Numbered from the stretch's first letter, positions 6,412 through 14,530 are shown. The stretch is 19,946 nucleotides of DNA from Clostridiales bacterium (GCA_017537905.1 JAFYJX010000014.1:1-19946); one strand, 5' to 3'. Translations and numbers: made by a program. Notes: a model not told the origin generated them from the letters alone.

Positions 6412-7989
6412 ATGGCAATTACACTAAACGGCATTTTTAAGGATAAGATGGTCTTCCAGTGGGGCGCCGAGCTTCGCGTGTTTGGCTATTCCGACAAGAC
6501 CTGTGTAATAAGAGCTTCTCTCTTCAAAGACGGAGATGAAGTAGTCACAGGCACATGCGGAACGGAGCAGGACGGCAGCTTTCTTGTCTGCTTAGATCCT
6601 GTTGATGAGCCGGGCGGTCCCTATGAGATCAAGGTCTTTGAGAACGATTCTGAAGTCGTTAAGCTCGTTGACGTTTATGCGGGTGAAGTATGGCTTGCTG
6701 CAGGCGGCGGCAACATGGAATATCCGCTTACCAGATCCGAATTTGCCAAGTTCATTATCCCTAAGATAGGCAAGACTGAGATAAGGTTCTACAGAGTTCC
6801 TACTTTCGGTCATTTGAGCGAGAGACAGGCTCAGGCTGAGGCTGAGACAGAGTGGATCGACATCGACAGCGAGACAGCAGGCCAGATGAGTGCCGTCGCG
6901 TTCTATTTTGCAAGAGAACTTGAATCCAGACTTGATGCCAAGATCGGCATCATCCAGTGCTGCTCGACAAGAGCTACGATAGATAACTGGCAGAGCGTCG
7001 AGTCATTGCTTTCCACCCAGGAGGGCAGACAGTACATTAAGGATTTCGACGATGCCGCTTCCGAGCTCACACCGGAAGAATTCGATAAGGCTGATGCCGA
7101 ATTCGAAGAGAAATACGCGAAATACAATGAAGTGCTCAATGAGGCACTTAAGGAGAATCCATATCTTACATACCCTGAAGCAGATCTTAAGTTCGGACCT
7201 GCGCCCTGGCCGGCACCTGTCGGTCAGAAGTCGCCCAGACGTCCGGGTGCCGCTTTCGAGTGCATGATCTTAAGGATCGCACCTTACACACTGCGCGGCG
7301 TTATCTTCTATCAGGGCGAGGCAGATACAGACGGACACCAGTCTGAGTACGGACACGTTTTCGAGACCATGATCAAGGAATGGCGCGACGTATTCTTCGA
7401 CGACCAGCTGCCGTTCATCTTCTGCCAGCTTCCAATGTATATTTCCAAAGACCGTAAATACATGGATTTTGACGATATGTCCTGGCCGCTCCTTCGTGAG
7501 CAGCAGCAGATCGTGGCGATCGATATGCCTAACGTCTACATGGCGGTAATAGTTGACTGCGGTGAGTTTAACAACCTGTTCCCGAGTGATAAGAAGACTC
7601 CCGGCGACAGATTGGCGCTTTTGGCTGAGAAGTTTGTTTACGGCTTCGAAAAGGTCGAGGCTGTATCACCGTTCATCATTGACGCGAGAAGAGGCGAAGG
7701 CGTGGAGATCACGTTTGGCGGAGATTACCTCCTGCTTAACCTTACGACCGGTTTCGGACCTGACGATTCAGGCTTCGAGCTGGCAGGCGACGACGGCAAG
7801 TTCTATCCGGCTGAAGCAACAGTTGACTTCGACGGCAAGACGATCCTGTTGTCATGCCCTCTGGTTGAGTTCCCGTCAAAGGTAAGGTACGCATTCTTCT
7901 CCTACGGCCCCACACCTCTGCATGCACAAAACGGTCTTACTGCAACACCTTTCCAGGTAAGAATCGATAAGGATCTAGGCGGCGCTTAA
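6412..7989 (+). CDS. SASA-family (sialate O-acetylesterase-like) protein, predicted catalytically inactive
   Basis: The product has 525 residues. The family layout is clear: an N-terminal beta domain (LNGIFKDKMVFQWGAELRVFG matches the usual start of these esterases), EVWLAAGGGNMEYPL at 92-106, the segment GIIQCCSTRATIDNW near 179-193, and GVIFYQGEADT at 296-306. Active members hydrolyse O-acetyl esters on sialic acid or xylan using Ser in GQSNM and Asp/His in a DxHP motif. Here GQSNM reads GGGNM (Gly100 in the Ser position) and the DxHP position before KKxxGDRLALLA reads NLFP (388-391), so nucleophile, Asp and His all appear lost. No signal peptide, so cytoplasmic. The stop overlaps the next start (TAATG), coupling it to a CBS-domain protein. 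A binding or regulatory role is plausible, but unproven. Confidence 0.85.
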   Translation: MAITLNGIFKDKMVFQWGAELRVFGYSDKTCVIRASLFKDGDEVVTGTCGTEQDGSFLVCLDPVDEPGGPYEIKVFENDSEVVKLVDVYAGEVWLAAGGGNMEYPLTRSEFAKFIIPKIGKTEIRFYRVPTFGHLSERQAQAEAETEWIDIDSETAGQMSAVAFYFARELESRLDAKIGIIQCCSTRATIDNWQSVESLLSTQEGRQYIKDFDDAASELTPEEFDKADAEFEEKYAKYNEVLNEALKENPYLTYPEADLKFGPAPWPAPVGQKSPRRPGAAFECMILRIAPYTLRGVIFYQGEADTDGHQSEYGHVFETMIKEWRDVFFDDQLPFIFCQLPMYISKDRKYMDFDDMSWPLLREQQQIVAIDMPNVYMAVIVDCGEFNNLFPSDKKTPGDRLALLAEKFVYGFEKVEAVSPFIIDARRGEGVEITFGGDYLLLNLTTGFGPDDSGFELAGDDGKFYPAEATVDFDGKTILLSCPLVEFPSKVRYAFFSYGPTPLHAQNGLTATPFQVRIDKDLGGA

Positions 7990-8420
7990 TGAACATAGCA
8001 TTTTTTACACGACCCAAACAGGAAATCACATATCTTTATAACGACATAACCGTTGACCAGGCATTAGAGAAGATGCACAGCACCTCTTATGCCGCTGTAC
8101 CTGTCATCGACAGGGAAGGACACTATGTCGGAACGGTAAGCGAAGGCGACCTTCTGTGGTTCATCGTAAAAGGTGAGGGCGGAGAGCCCCACACGATGGC
8201 GATCGAGAGCTTAAAACAGTTCAAGCTCTCTGACGTAAACCTCAACAAGTATAAGTACAGGCCGGTCCTGATCACCCAGTCTGTCGAGGAACTTATAACG
8301 AAGACGATGGATTCCAACTTCGTACCGATCACGGATGACAGGGGAATGTTCATAGGGATCGTTACGAGAAGGTCTATTATCAAGCACTATTACGAGAAAA
8401 ACATACTGCCGCAGGAATGA
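7989..8420 (+). CDS. Stand-alone CBS-domain pair protein
   Basis: The product has 143 residues, essentially one Bateman module. The first CBS motif covers about residues 14-60 (ITVDQALEKM, YAAVPVIDREGHYVGTVSEGDLLW) and the second about 88-135 (PVLITQSVEELITKTM, NFVPITDDRGMFIGIVTRRSIIKHY). CBS pairs bind adenine nucleotides or related ligands and usually regulate a partner. The gene starts inside the stop codon of the SASA-like gene, so the two are probably made in fixed proportion. No catalytic domain is attached. Partner and ligand unknown. Confidence 0.93.
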   Translation: MNIAFFTRPKQEITYLYNDITVDQALEKMHSTSYAAVPVIDREGHYVGTVSEGDLLWFIVKGEGGEPHTMAIESLKQFKLSDVNLNKYKYRPVLITQSVEELITKTMDSNFVPITDDRGMFIGIVTRRSIIKHYYEKNILPQE

Positions 8421-8430
8421 TGCGGCAGTA
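8404..8430. terminator. Hairpin between convergent genes
   Basis: TACTGCCGCA (8404-8413) pairs perfectly with TGCGGCAGTA (8421-8430) across a 7-base loop. The stem overlaps the stop codon of the CBS gene. Its 3' side lacks a long T tract, so termination may be modest. It lies between the convergent CBS gene and the minus-strand gene ending at 8462. Confidence 0.65.
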
Positions 8431-8461
8431 TTCATTAGAGGTTATTTAATTGTCTCAGATC

Positions 8462-9829
8462 TCAGACTGTATCTGCTGCAGCCTTCTTGCGTCTGAGTTT
8501 CCTCTTAAGCTTTTTGGTCTCTTTGATCTCCTGCTTAACAGGTTCGAAATCCTTAAGGCCTAAAAGTTCGGAGAGCATTCCGGCTTCAGGCTTATATCTG
8601 GTGGACATAACGAGCTCGAGTTTTAAATCTTCAGTCCTGATCTTCAAAAACCTCGCGCAGCTCTCGAGATAGATCTGCTTTCCTTCCTGCTGCTCCTTAA
8701 GGTCGTTCCAGGAAATTATATAAGGCTTTCTGATAAGTCTCTTATAAACGAGATCGATCTTGTCACCTTCCTTGATAAGCCATACTCTCGAGCGCTTGGC
8801 AAGACGCGCATAGCCGTGGAATGTATAGACCGACATTGCGATCTCCATGTTGGGATAAAGCTTTTTAAGTCTTTTAGGGACATGCTTTTCGATCCTCGGG
8901 ATCTCGTCATTCCTCTTGAAGATCTTACGAAGGATCGTGAAAACATAGACGTCTTTGTAGTACTGCGCATTCCTCTTAAGGATCCTGAACAGGAACAGTC
9001 CTGCGACAGCAAGATGGATGCTTATGATGAAGCTTATTACCGGAGCGAAGATCTGGAGAATCAAGAGACCTGCATGGATCAGGGCCTTTACGATCTGCCA
9101 GATAAGGCTCGTTCCCTTCATGGGGAATGCGGCAACGATGACTTCCCAGTTATCTACGCAGGAATAGATGCAGTAATAAAATACCGTGATCGCAACGACC
9201 GTGACGCCTGCGAGAAGATATGTTCCGACCGTAGGTGCTCCTGAAGCCGAGCCAAGGATATTAGCGGTGCGGACAATAGAGCTTCCCTTGATTCCCGGAG
9301 GATCAGCCTCCAATGCATCTGTGGTAACAAAAGGCAGCAATGAGATAGCGACGGTGCAGATGTAACCTATGAGCTTATCTAACTTATCGATAGTCTCTTC
9401 TGATACGAATTTGGTCTCGGCAAATGAGTGAATGACGATAAGCGCTGCTGCAACAAGTGTAAGGAATACTGCTGCGTAAGGATTAGCTATAGGGAGCTTT
9501 CCCACTTCTCTTAAGATCGGCACGCCGTTTAAGAAATCGGCGATATTGCAGAGCACTGCCGAATCAGGTGAGTAGACGGCGGCATTCTCGATCGCGCCCA
9601 AGATGGCGAGAACTGCCATTGTAGCAGACGGATTGATCGAAGCCGTAACGGCAGTGGAGAATGCACCGGCATAGAAAGCGAGATCGGTGGCAAAGCCCAT
9701 CGTATCTACTTCGCCGGTCGTGACGAATCCTGCTGCCATACTTACTGTCGGGATCATGAAAAAGCATATGAGTGCAGCAAAAGCACCCGTGACCCTTTTC
9801 ATGTGAGTCTTTTTATCGGTCAGGCGCAT
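8462..9829 (-). CDS. Polytopic membrane protein of unknown function with basic cytoplasmic tail
   Basis: The product has 455 residues. On the minus strand AAGGAGGGG lies about 8 bp before the ATG, supporting this start. Residues 11-33 look like a signal peptide or first membrane span (MKRVTGAFAALICFFMIPTV then SMAAG). Further hydrophobic segments lie near 60-80, 118-136, 152-170, 203-225 and 248-282. The C-terminal 170 residues are soluble and very basic, ending in a Lys/Arg run (KKLKRKLRRKK) that may touch nucleic acid or phospholipid. Short motifs such as SINPSATMAVLAILGAIE and the Gly/Ser stretch ILGSASGAPTVGTYLLAG do not let me name a family. It is monocistronic by position. I do not recognise it. 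Confidence 0.8.
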   Translation of the reverse strand: MRLTDKKTHMKRVTGAFAALICFFMIPTVSMAAGFVTTGEVDTMGFATDLAFYAGAFSTAVTASINPSATMAVLAILGAIENAAVYSPDSAVLCNIADFLNGVPILREVGKLPIANPYAAVFLTLVAAALIVIHSFAETKFVSEETIDKLDKLIGYICTVAISLLPFVTTDALEADPPGIKGSSIVRTANILGSASGAPTVGTYLLAGVTVVAITVFYYCIYSCVDNWEVIVAAFPMKGTSLIWQIVKALIHAGLLILQIFAPVISFIISIHLAVAGLFLFRILKRNAQYYKDVYVFTILRKIFKRNDEIPRIEKHVPKRLKKLYPNMEIAMSVYTFHGYARLAKRSRVWLIKEGDKIDLVYKRLIRKPYIISWNDLKEQQEGKQIYLESCARFLKIRTEDLKLELVMSTRYKPEAGMLSELLGLKDFEPVKQEIKETKKLKRKLRRKKAAADTV

Positions 9830-9877
9830 GTTTGTTTCCCCTCCTTATTCCAAGCAAATAGCGGCCCAGAGCATCCG

Positions 9878-9906
9878 TTGTCTGCCGGATACTCAACTTA
9901 TATTAT
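9878..9906 (+). promoter_or_regulatory. Possible promoter for the lipoprotein gene
   Basis: TTGTCT (9878-9883) and TATTAT (9901-9906) are separated by exactly 17 bp, matching sigma-A spacing with four and five of six consensus bases. The divergent minus-strand gene has a TATAAT-like core on the opposite strand at the same place (9907-9902) but no good -35. This 216-bp intergenic region otherwise holds one possible short ORF. Confidence 0.45.
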
Positions 9907-9943
9907 ACACCTTGACCATTTTGCACTGTTTTCGGAGGGGAAC

Positions 9944-10024
9944 ATGCACAATATTATCTGCACACCTTATGGCCGCATTGACACGAAGTACATCTATCTC
10001 TACTATTTACCTAGTATTCCGTAA
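9944..10024 (+). CDS. Possible 26-residue small ORF ahead of the lipoprotein gene
   Basis: An ATG preceded by GGAGGGG (9934-9940, short spacing of about 3-5 bp) opens a 26-codon frame (MHNIICTPYG to LPSIP) ending at TAA 22 bp before the lipoprotein start and downstream of the possible promoter at 9878-9906. It is rich in Tyr and Ile and has no recognisable motif. It may be a leader peptide or chance. Confidence 0.22.
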   Translation: MHNIICTPYGRIDTKYIYLYYLPSIP

Positions 10025-10045
10025 GGAAATTTCAGGGGGTGTTCT

Positions 10046-10441
10046 ATGCGTAAGGTGGTTACAAGTGTATTAGTCGTCTTCATGTGTCTGTTCATGTTCA
10101 CCGGTTGTCACGATGACAGGACTCTTGAGCAGAAGATCAGCAAGGCCGAGATCGAAAGGTTCGTTAACGAGCAGAAGCAGACGAAGGATTATATTGAGAC
10201 CTGTGATGACTTGTCTCTCGAGATCGTAGGAAATGAGATCTACATGTCGTTCAGATTGAAGTATTCCATGAATAACGATCAGATGAATCAGTTTAAGAAA
10301 GGCATTGAGATGTATGGTCTTCAGAATTATATCGAACCTACAAAGGATGAGTTCGAAAAGCGCTATAAGACGAGACCGGAGAAAATATCCATTAAGTTCT
10401 ATACAAAGGGCGGTCAGCTGATAACAAATGTCCAGGGCTGA
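10046..10441 (+). CDS. Small lipoprotein, possibly DUF4854-like
   Basis: The product has 131 residues. A GGGGGT ribosome site precedes the ATG. The signal peptide (MRKVVTSVLVVFMCLFMFTGC) has lipobox FTGC with Cys21 as the lipidated residue. The mature part is charged and mixed alpha/beta: helix KAEIERFVNEQKQ, strands LSLEIVGNEIYMSFRLKY, a helix with NDQMNQFKKGIEMYG and a last strand KISIKFYTKGGQLITNV. This resembles short Firmicutes lipoproteins annotated as DUF4854, an assignment made from memory and not certain. Function unknown. A strong terminator follows. Confidence 0.82.
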   Translation: MRKVVTSVLVVFMCLFMFTGCHDDRTLEQKISKAEIERFVNEQKQTKDYIETCDDLSLEIVGNEIYMSFRLKYSMNNDQMNQFKKGIEMYGLQNYIEPTKDEFEKRYKTRPEKISIKFYTKGGQLITNVQG

Positions 10442-10467
10442 TAAGGATTCTTAGATCAGAAAAAAGG

Positions 10468-10500
10468 AAGGGTCAGATTTATTTCTGACCCTTTATTTTT
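10468..10500. terminator. Bidirectional rho-independent terminator
   Basis: AAGGGTCAGA (10468-10477) pairs with TCTGACCCTT (10484-10493) across a 6-base loop. A T-rich run (TTATTTTT) follows on the plus strand and an A run on the 5' side serves the minus strand. It ends the lipoprotein gene and also overlaps the stop of the convergent YidC-sulfatase gene. Confidence 0.92.
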
Positions 10501-13252
10501 CACCTACATAGTTCCAGCTTTTTGACTTGTGCGGATCTCCGTCAACGACATACCAGGATGCCATCTTGAAAGTGTTATTTCCTCTGTTGGTCGAGAGAAT
10601 GTAGTATCCGGACAAGAAGACTTTTTCCTTTCCTGTCTTGGGAAGGGAGTTAACGGGATTGCCCGTGAAAGGATTTACGGGATTCTCTATTATGCCGTTT
10701 GTTGCAAGCACCGGAGTGTCCGCATTGGTCATGAAATCATCGCAGACAGTAAAGCCTGTTGCATTGAAATCCTTTACCATCAGGAGAGGCAGGAATTCGC
10801 CCATTTCCTTATTCATACAAAGAACGTCATAGTAACCGACAGCTGTACCGTGGTCGGATACCATGATGATTCGGGTATTGTCCCAGACACCGTTTTCGCG
10901 CAGGTAATCAAACCATTCGCCGAGCTTCATGAAAGCTGCCATGTTGATATGGTAATGAGATACCTGGTCGCTCGAATACATGTTGATCGTTCTGTTGTTA
11001 AGCCTGTAGCCGGCAGACAGATGCGCGTCGTATGCGGTGTTGTCGACATTGTAGCTGATCGTATAATCAGGTTTCTGAAGCAGGCACGGGGAATGTGTCG
11101 TGTCGTTTGTAAGCAGTACAAATGAGGCCTTAGGATCGTCTTTGATCACCGTAATGTTCTTAAGGTTATCAAGGACGGCATAATTCTGAAGGAAATCCAG
11201 GTCGTAGCCGATACTCTTCGAGAGTCCGTACTGATGCTGTACGAGAGCACTTGTCTCAGATACGCCGTCAACTCTTAATGCTGTGCTTCGAGATTCGTTA
11301 TAGACTCCGCCGTCATACAGTGTCTCCTGCAAAATGACAGGTGCGGTCTTCATCAGGGAATACATGAAGAAGTTGCGGTTGCGTGTTTTGGCAACACGGC
11401 CTGCAGCATCGGCTGAGATGTTGACATCATCTTCTATGATGTCGAATCTGCCGCTGGTAAGGAAAACATTGAATTCCGGATGATCGTTGTAGATCGTAAG
11501 ATCAGGATTAAAATAGTAACCTGCCAAAGGCGGATCTACTATCGTTACATCGTAACCCTTCTCGCCAAAGAGGACAGGCATGAGCTTTAACGCTTCGTTG
11601 TGCTTATCAGAAAGAAGTGTATCAGATCTCTCGTTTATCCTCTCAGGTGTATATTCATATCCGCCGAAAAGTGCCGGCGCTGCAAAGATCGTGTGATTAC
11701 CGTATGCGATCGTATTCGGATAATATGTGAAGCCGTCAAACTTCTGCTGGAGCGACGGCCTCTCATTCATTATGTAAGGAACAAGGTCGCCGACAGCACG
11801 GTCGAGCATAAGTACAACAACATTCTGTCCTGTCTTGCTTAGTGGAATAAGTGCCATATCGGAAGCCTGTGCGCGGCTCTCATAATCCTTATAGAATTTA
11901 ACGATCCGTATCGTAGTGTATGATCCGATCCCTATAACGGTAAGGATACCTACTAATAAAACGGGCAGAACGATCTTCTTAAACTTCGTGATAATGAAAT
12001 ACAGCAAGGCGCAAAGAGCGATAACTGCCAGTGCATTTATGAGGTAATCCTTAAGTTTGAATGCGGGAGTGTTATTAAACTGCAGCGTGGAAGAGAGCGT
12101 GCCGAGCTTTGTCCCGAAAAGCATGTAGTTGATGACCGAAGCACCGCACATCATCCAGACGGCTTTTGCAAAAAGCGTGCGCATCTTATCGTTCATGAAG
12201 AAATAGAAGATGCCGCCCCAGAGCACAAAACTGCCGAAAGACAGCAGCATCGAATTAACGACATAGAGCGCCGGATTAGAAGGATCGATCACGTCTATGA
12301 ATTCATCTGTTGATGCATTGATAACTGTAGCCGGAATCAGAAGTCCCGTGATCAATGCCATAAGGATTGTGCCTGCAAAGAATGCGCCGTTCTTCTTTTC
12401 GAGAACCTTAACAGAAGGCTTCTTCCGGATGAAACTTAAGATCAGGGGGAGCTCTAAAAGAGCTGCGCCTATGCCCAACAGGACCTTCTGTCTTACGTCA
12501 AGTCCGCTCTTGAAGATTATCACAGCTATAACGCCGGCGCCTGCTACGGCAGACATAATGCAGAGGATCTTCTTAGGGTTCTTAAGCTTATTGAAGACGT
12601 TCTTAACAAGTGAGAAAACATTGTTTAAGAGCCAGTAGAAAACAAGTCCTGAAGGTGAGTGATAGAGCAGGACGAGGAATACGACTGCAAGGCCGTAGAC
12701 CTGGATCTTGGACTTTAAGGGATGCCCCTTTGTATAGATGATTCCTGAAACGATGTTGATAAGTGTCATCAGTACCGGGAGGATGTTTATGGGAAAGCTC
12801 CCGATCGTGAAAGTAGCATCTTCGACACCGAGATCAGAAATAAATCCGAATGAAGCTCCCTGCAGACACTGCATCCTCGATAAGAGCCTGTATGCAGCGA
12901 TAAAGAACGGGATCTGCAAGAGCAATGATACAGAGCTCTTAAGCTGGTAGACCGGCTTATAGTGATTGATCCGGTAGTATTCCTGAAGCATCATGAAGCG
13001 CTCGTCGCCCTTAAACGTACTCTTGATACGCTTGATGCGGTATGCCATCTTCGCCTGGATATCGCGTTCTTCAGCCTGCAGTTCATCTGCTCTCTTATAC
13101 AAAGGGAGTACCAGGAAATTGAATGCGAGACTTAAGAAAATGATCGATAATCCGGGGTTGCCGATGATGCGGTTTGCTACCGTGAAGACGACTTCAAAAA
13201 GAAGCTCAAGAGGATATATGATCAGCGTGTAAAGTGCAGACAGGAAAGACAT
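10493..13252 (-). CDS. YidC/Oxa1-like domain fused to sulfatase/LTA-synthase-like ectodomain
   Basis: The product has 919 residues. Residues 1-225 follow YidC of Gram-positive bacteria: GNPGLSIIFLSLAFNFLVLPL at 31-51, a charged helical hairpin (52-100), LLLQIPFFIAAYRLL, INILPVLMTLINIVSGIIY and PSGLVFYWLLNNVFSLVKN. About eight further spans (230-450) lead to an extracytoplasmic domain from about 470. That domain has the alkaline-phosphatase/sulfatase superfamily pattern: VVVLMLDRA (Asp484, metal), GNHTIFAAPAL (Thr521, candidate nucleophile), TNDTTHSP (His720) and MVSDHG (Asp800, His801, metal). LTA synthases and phosphoethanolamine transferases use this fold to move phospho-alcohol groups onto surface polymers. 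The start overlaps the stop of the glycerophosphotransferase-like gene (TAATG). Asn45 occupies the position of the conserved YidC groove Arg. The likely role is surface polymer assembly or decoration; substrate unknown. Confidence 0.88.
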   Translation of the reverse strand: MSFLSALYTLIIYPLELLFEVVFTVANRIIGNPGLSIIFLSLAFNFLVLPLYKRADELQAEERDIQAKMAYRIKRIKSTFKGDERFMMLQEYYRINHYKPVYQLKSSVSLLLQIPFFIAAYRLLSRMQCLQGASFGFISDLGVEDATFTIGSFPINILPVLMTLINIVSGIIYTKGHPLKSKIQVYGLAVVFLVLLYHSPSGLVFYWLLNNVFSLVKNVFNKLKNPKKILCIMSAVAGAGVIAVIIFKSGLDVRQKVLLGIGAALLELPLILSFIRKKPSVKVLEKKNGAFFAGTILMALITGLLIPATVINASTDEFIDVIDPSNPALYVVNSMLLSFGSFVLWGGIFYFFMNDKMRTLFAKAVWMMCGASVINYMLFGTKLGTLSSTLQFNNTPAFKLKDYLINALAVIALCALLYFIITKFKKIVLPVLLVGILTVIGIGSYTTIRIVKFYKDYESRAQASDMALIPLSKTGQNVVVLMLDRAVGDLVPYIMNERPSLQQKFDGFTYYPNTIAYGNHTIFAAPALFGGYEYTPERINERSDTLLSDKHNEALKLMPVLFGEKGYDVTIVDPPLAGYYFNPDLTIYNDHPEFNVFLTSGRFDIIEDDVNISADAAGRVAKTRNRNFFMYSLMKTAPVILQETLYDGGVYNESRSTALRVDGVSETSALVQHQYGLSKSIGYDLDFLQNYAVLDNLKNITVIKDDPKASFVLLTNDTTHSPCLLQKPDYTISYNVDNTAYDAHLSAGYRLNNRTINMYSSDQVSHYHINMAAFMKLGEWFDYLRENGVWDNTRIIMVSDHGTAVGYYDVLCMNKEMGEFLPLLMVKDFNATGFTVCDDFMTNADTPVLATNGIIENPVNPFTGNPVNSLPKTGKEKVFLSGYYILSTNRGNNTFKMASWYVVDGDPHKSKSWNYVGEK

Positions 13253-14484
13253 TATGCAGTGACCTCTTTATATTTTTTTATGATGAAGTCAGCTGACTTT
13301 GCAGCACTCTCACCGATATTTACCCAGATGTCGGATCTTGCCTTCGCACGGCCTTCCGTGAATGAAGGATCTTCGATGCATCTGTCGATAAGAGCCTTGA
13401 TGTCCTTCGCATTCTCATCGTTTAATTCCAGTCCCAAAGACGGGAGGATCGCGAATGTCCACGGCGTCTCATCGATCCAGTCGGCATCGTAAGGTGCGGG
13501 ATCGAACTTAGTGTCCGTGTATATGATCGGCTTGTCGAAAAGCATCGCAAATTCGAACATGACGCCGGAGAAATCAGATATAAGGATATCCGAGTGCCTG
13601 AGTACTTCAAAGTTGTCGATATCGGTATTCCATGTGACCTTGGATTCATCGTATTTAGCCATGAGGCTGTCTAACAGTTCTTTCTCTGTAACGAGTGACT
13701 GCGGGTGAGGTCTAACGATAATCTTGTAGCCTGTTGAGATGAGATTGTCGATAAGCTCTGCACCGAATCTGCTGAGTATTCCGCTCTCGCCCCACGATGG
13801 CGCGAGAAGGACGGTCCTCTCATGTGCAGGAACATCTCCAGCAGACTCCAGACGCTTTTTCATAACGTCCAAATAGGGAACACCGCAGAGCGCATAGTCA
13901 CGCTCAGGAAGGCCCCTTAACTGTTCTAACTTCCTGATCTGGTCTATCTGGTATTCGCCTGAGAGGATGAAGGCATCGTAATGGTCCGTGCCAAACATTC
14001 TGTAAAGCGTGATATCTTTTGCAGCGTGCATGATGTGAATATAGCAGTCGACGTTTTTCGAACGCTTCCACTGGAAAACATCAAGGCTCGGAGTGGTGGA
14101 GAATACTACCGAAGCATTAAGGAGATTGAGCCTGGAATAAGCCTTGTTGCCTTCGCCAATGAACTCTCCTGTGATGTATTTATATTCTTTCTTGAAGATC
14201 GGATCGTCTTCAGAGCATGTGAGATAAACAGTCTTCTGCTGCTTTTTCTCGAGCTCGTCTAAGATAGGTTCGAAGATATTCCAGTATCTCTTGGATTCCG
14301 CGAAAATAGCGACAGGGATCTTCTCGCTGTTTACCTTGGCATTCTTGTCGCGGCTTAAAGAGAACTTCAGCTTCAGCATCAGGGCGCGCAGAGAGAATAC
14401 CAGCACACCGAATATGCCGAACAAAACGGTGAAAAGCATTCCTCCCGTACCGGGATCGATGTATAGAAGCTTCGTAAGATCCAT
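13252..14484 (-). CDS. CDP-glycerol:glycerophosphotransferase-like enzyme (TagB/TagF family)
   Basis: The product has 410 residues. The N-terminus has one membrane span with the motif YIDPGTGGMLFTVLFGI, seen in other Clostridia envelope proteins. The rest is a GT-B-type fold: HIMHAAKD near 146-153, LLAPSWGESG near 227-236, IIVRPHPQS, and SDFSGVMFEFAMLFDKPIIYTD, which is the signature of the Glyphos_transf family that adds glycerol-phosphate or ribitol-phosphate from a CDP-activated donor to teichoic acid chains. It sits at the inner membrane face. It is the first gene of a two-gene operon with the YidC-sulfatase fusion, so both probably build the same phosphate-containing surface polymer. The ribosome site is weak and distant (AGGAAG about 15 bp upstream). 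No CDP-glycerol synthesis gene is in the window. Confidence 0.88.
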   Translation of the reverse strand: MDLTKLLYIDPGTGGMLFTVLFGIFGVLVFSLRALMLKLKFSLSRDKNAKVNSEKIPVAIFAESKRYWNIFEPILDELEKKQQKTVYLTCSEDDPIFKKEYKYITGEFIGEGNKAYSRLNLLNASVVFSTTPSLDVFQWKRSKNVDCYIHIMHAAKDITLYRMFGTDHYDAFILSGEYQIDQIRKLEQLRGLPERDYALCGVPYLDVMKKRLESAGDVPAHERTVLLAPSWGESGILSRFGAELIDNLISTGYKIIVRPHPQSLVTEKELLDSLMAKYDESKVTWNTDIDNFEVLRHSDILISDFSGVMFEFAMLFDKPIIYTDTKFDPAPYDADWIDETPWTFAILPSLGLELNDENAKDIKALIDRCIEDPSFTEGRAKARSDIWVNIGESAAKSADFIIKKYKEVTA

Positions 14485-14530
14485 TTGCTGTTAATACTTC
14501 TTCCTTATTGTTCTTCTTTAACAGTCAAAT

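Noticed and set aside
8816..9244. 142-codon plus-strand frame within the membrane-protein gene
   Set aside because: It lies antisense to a gene with a strong ribosome site and clear membrane spans, has an acidic shadow-like composition and no ribosome site.
10529..11125. 198-codon plus-strand frame opposite the sulfatase domain
   Set aside because: It is antisense to conserved sulfatase motifs with no recognisable domain; a shadow frame.
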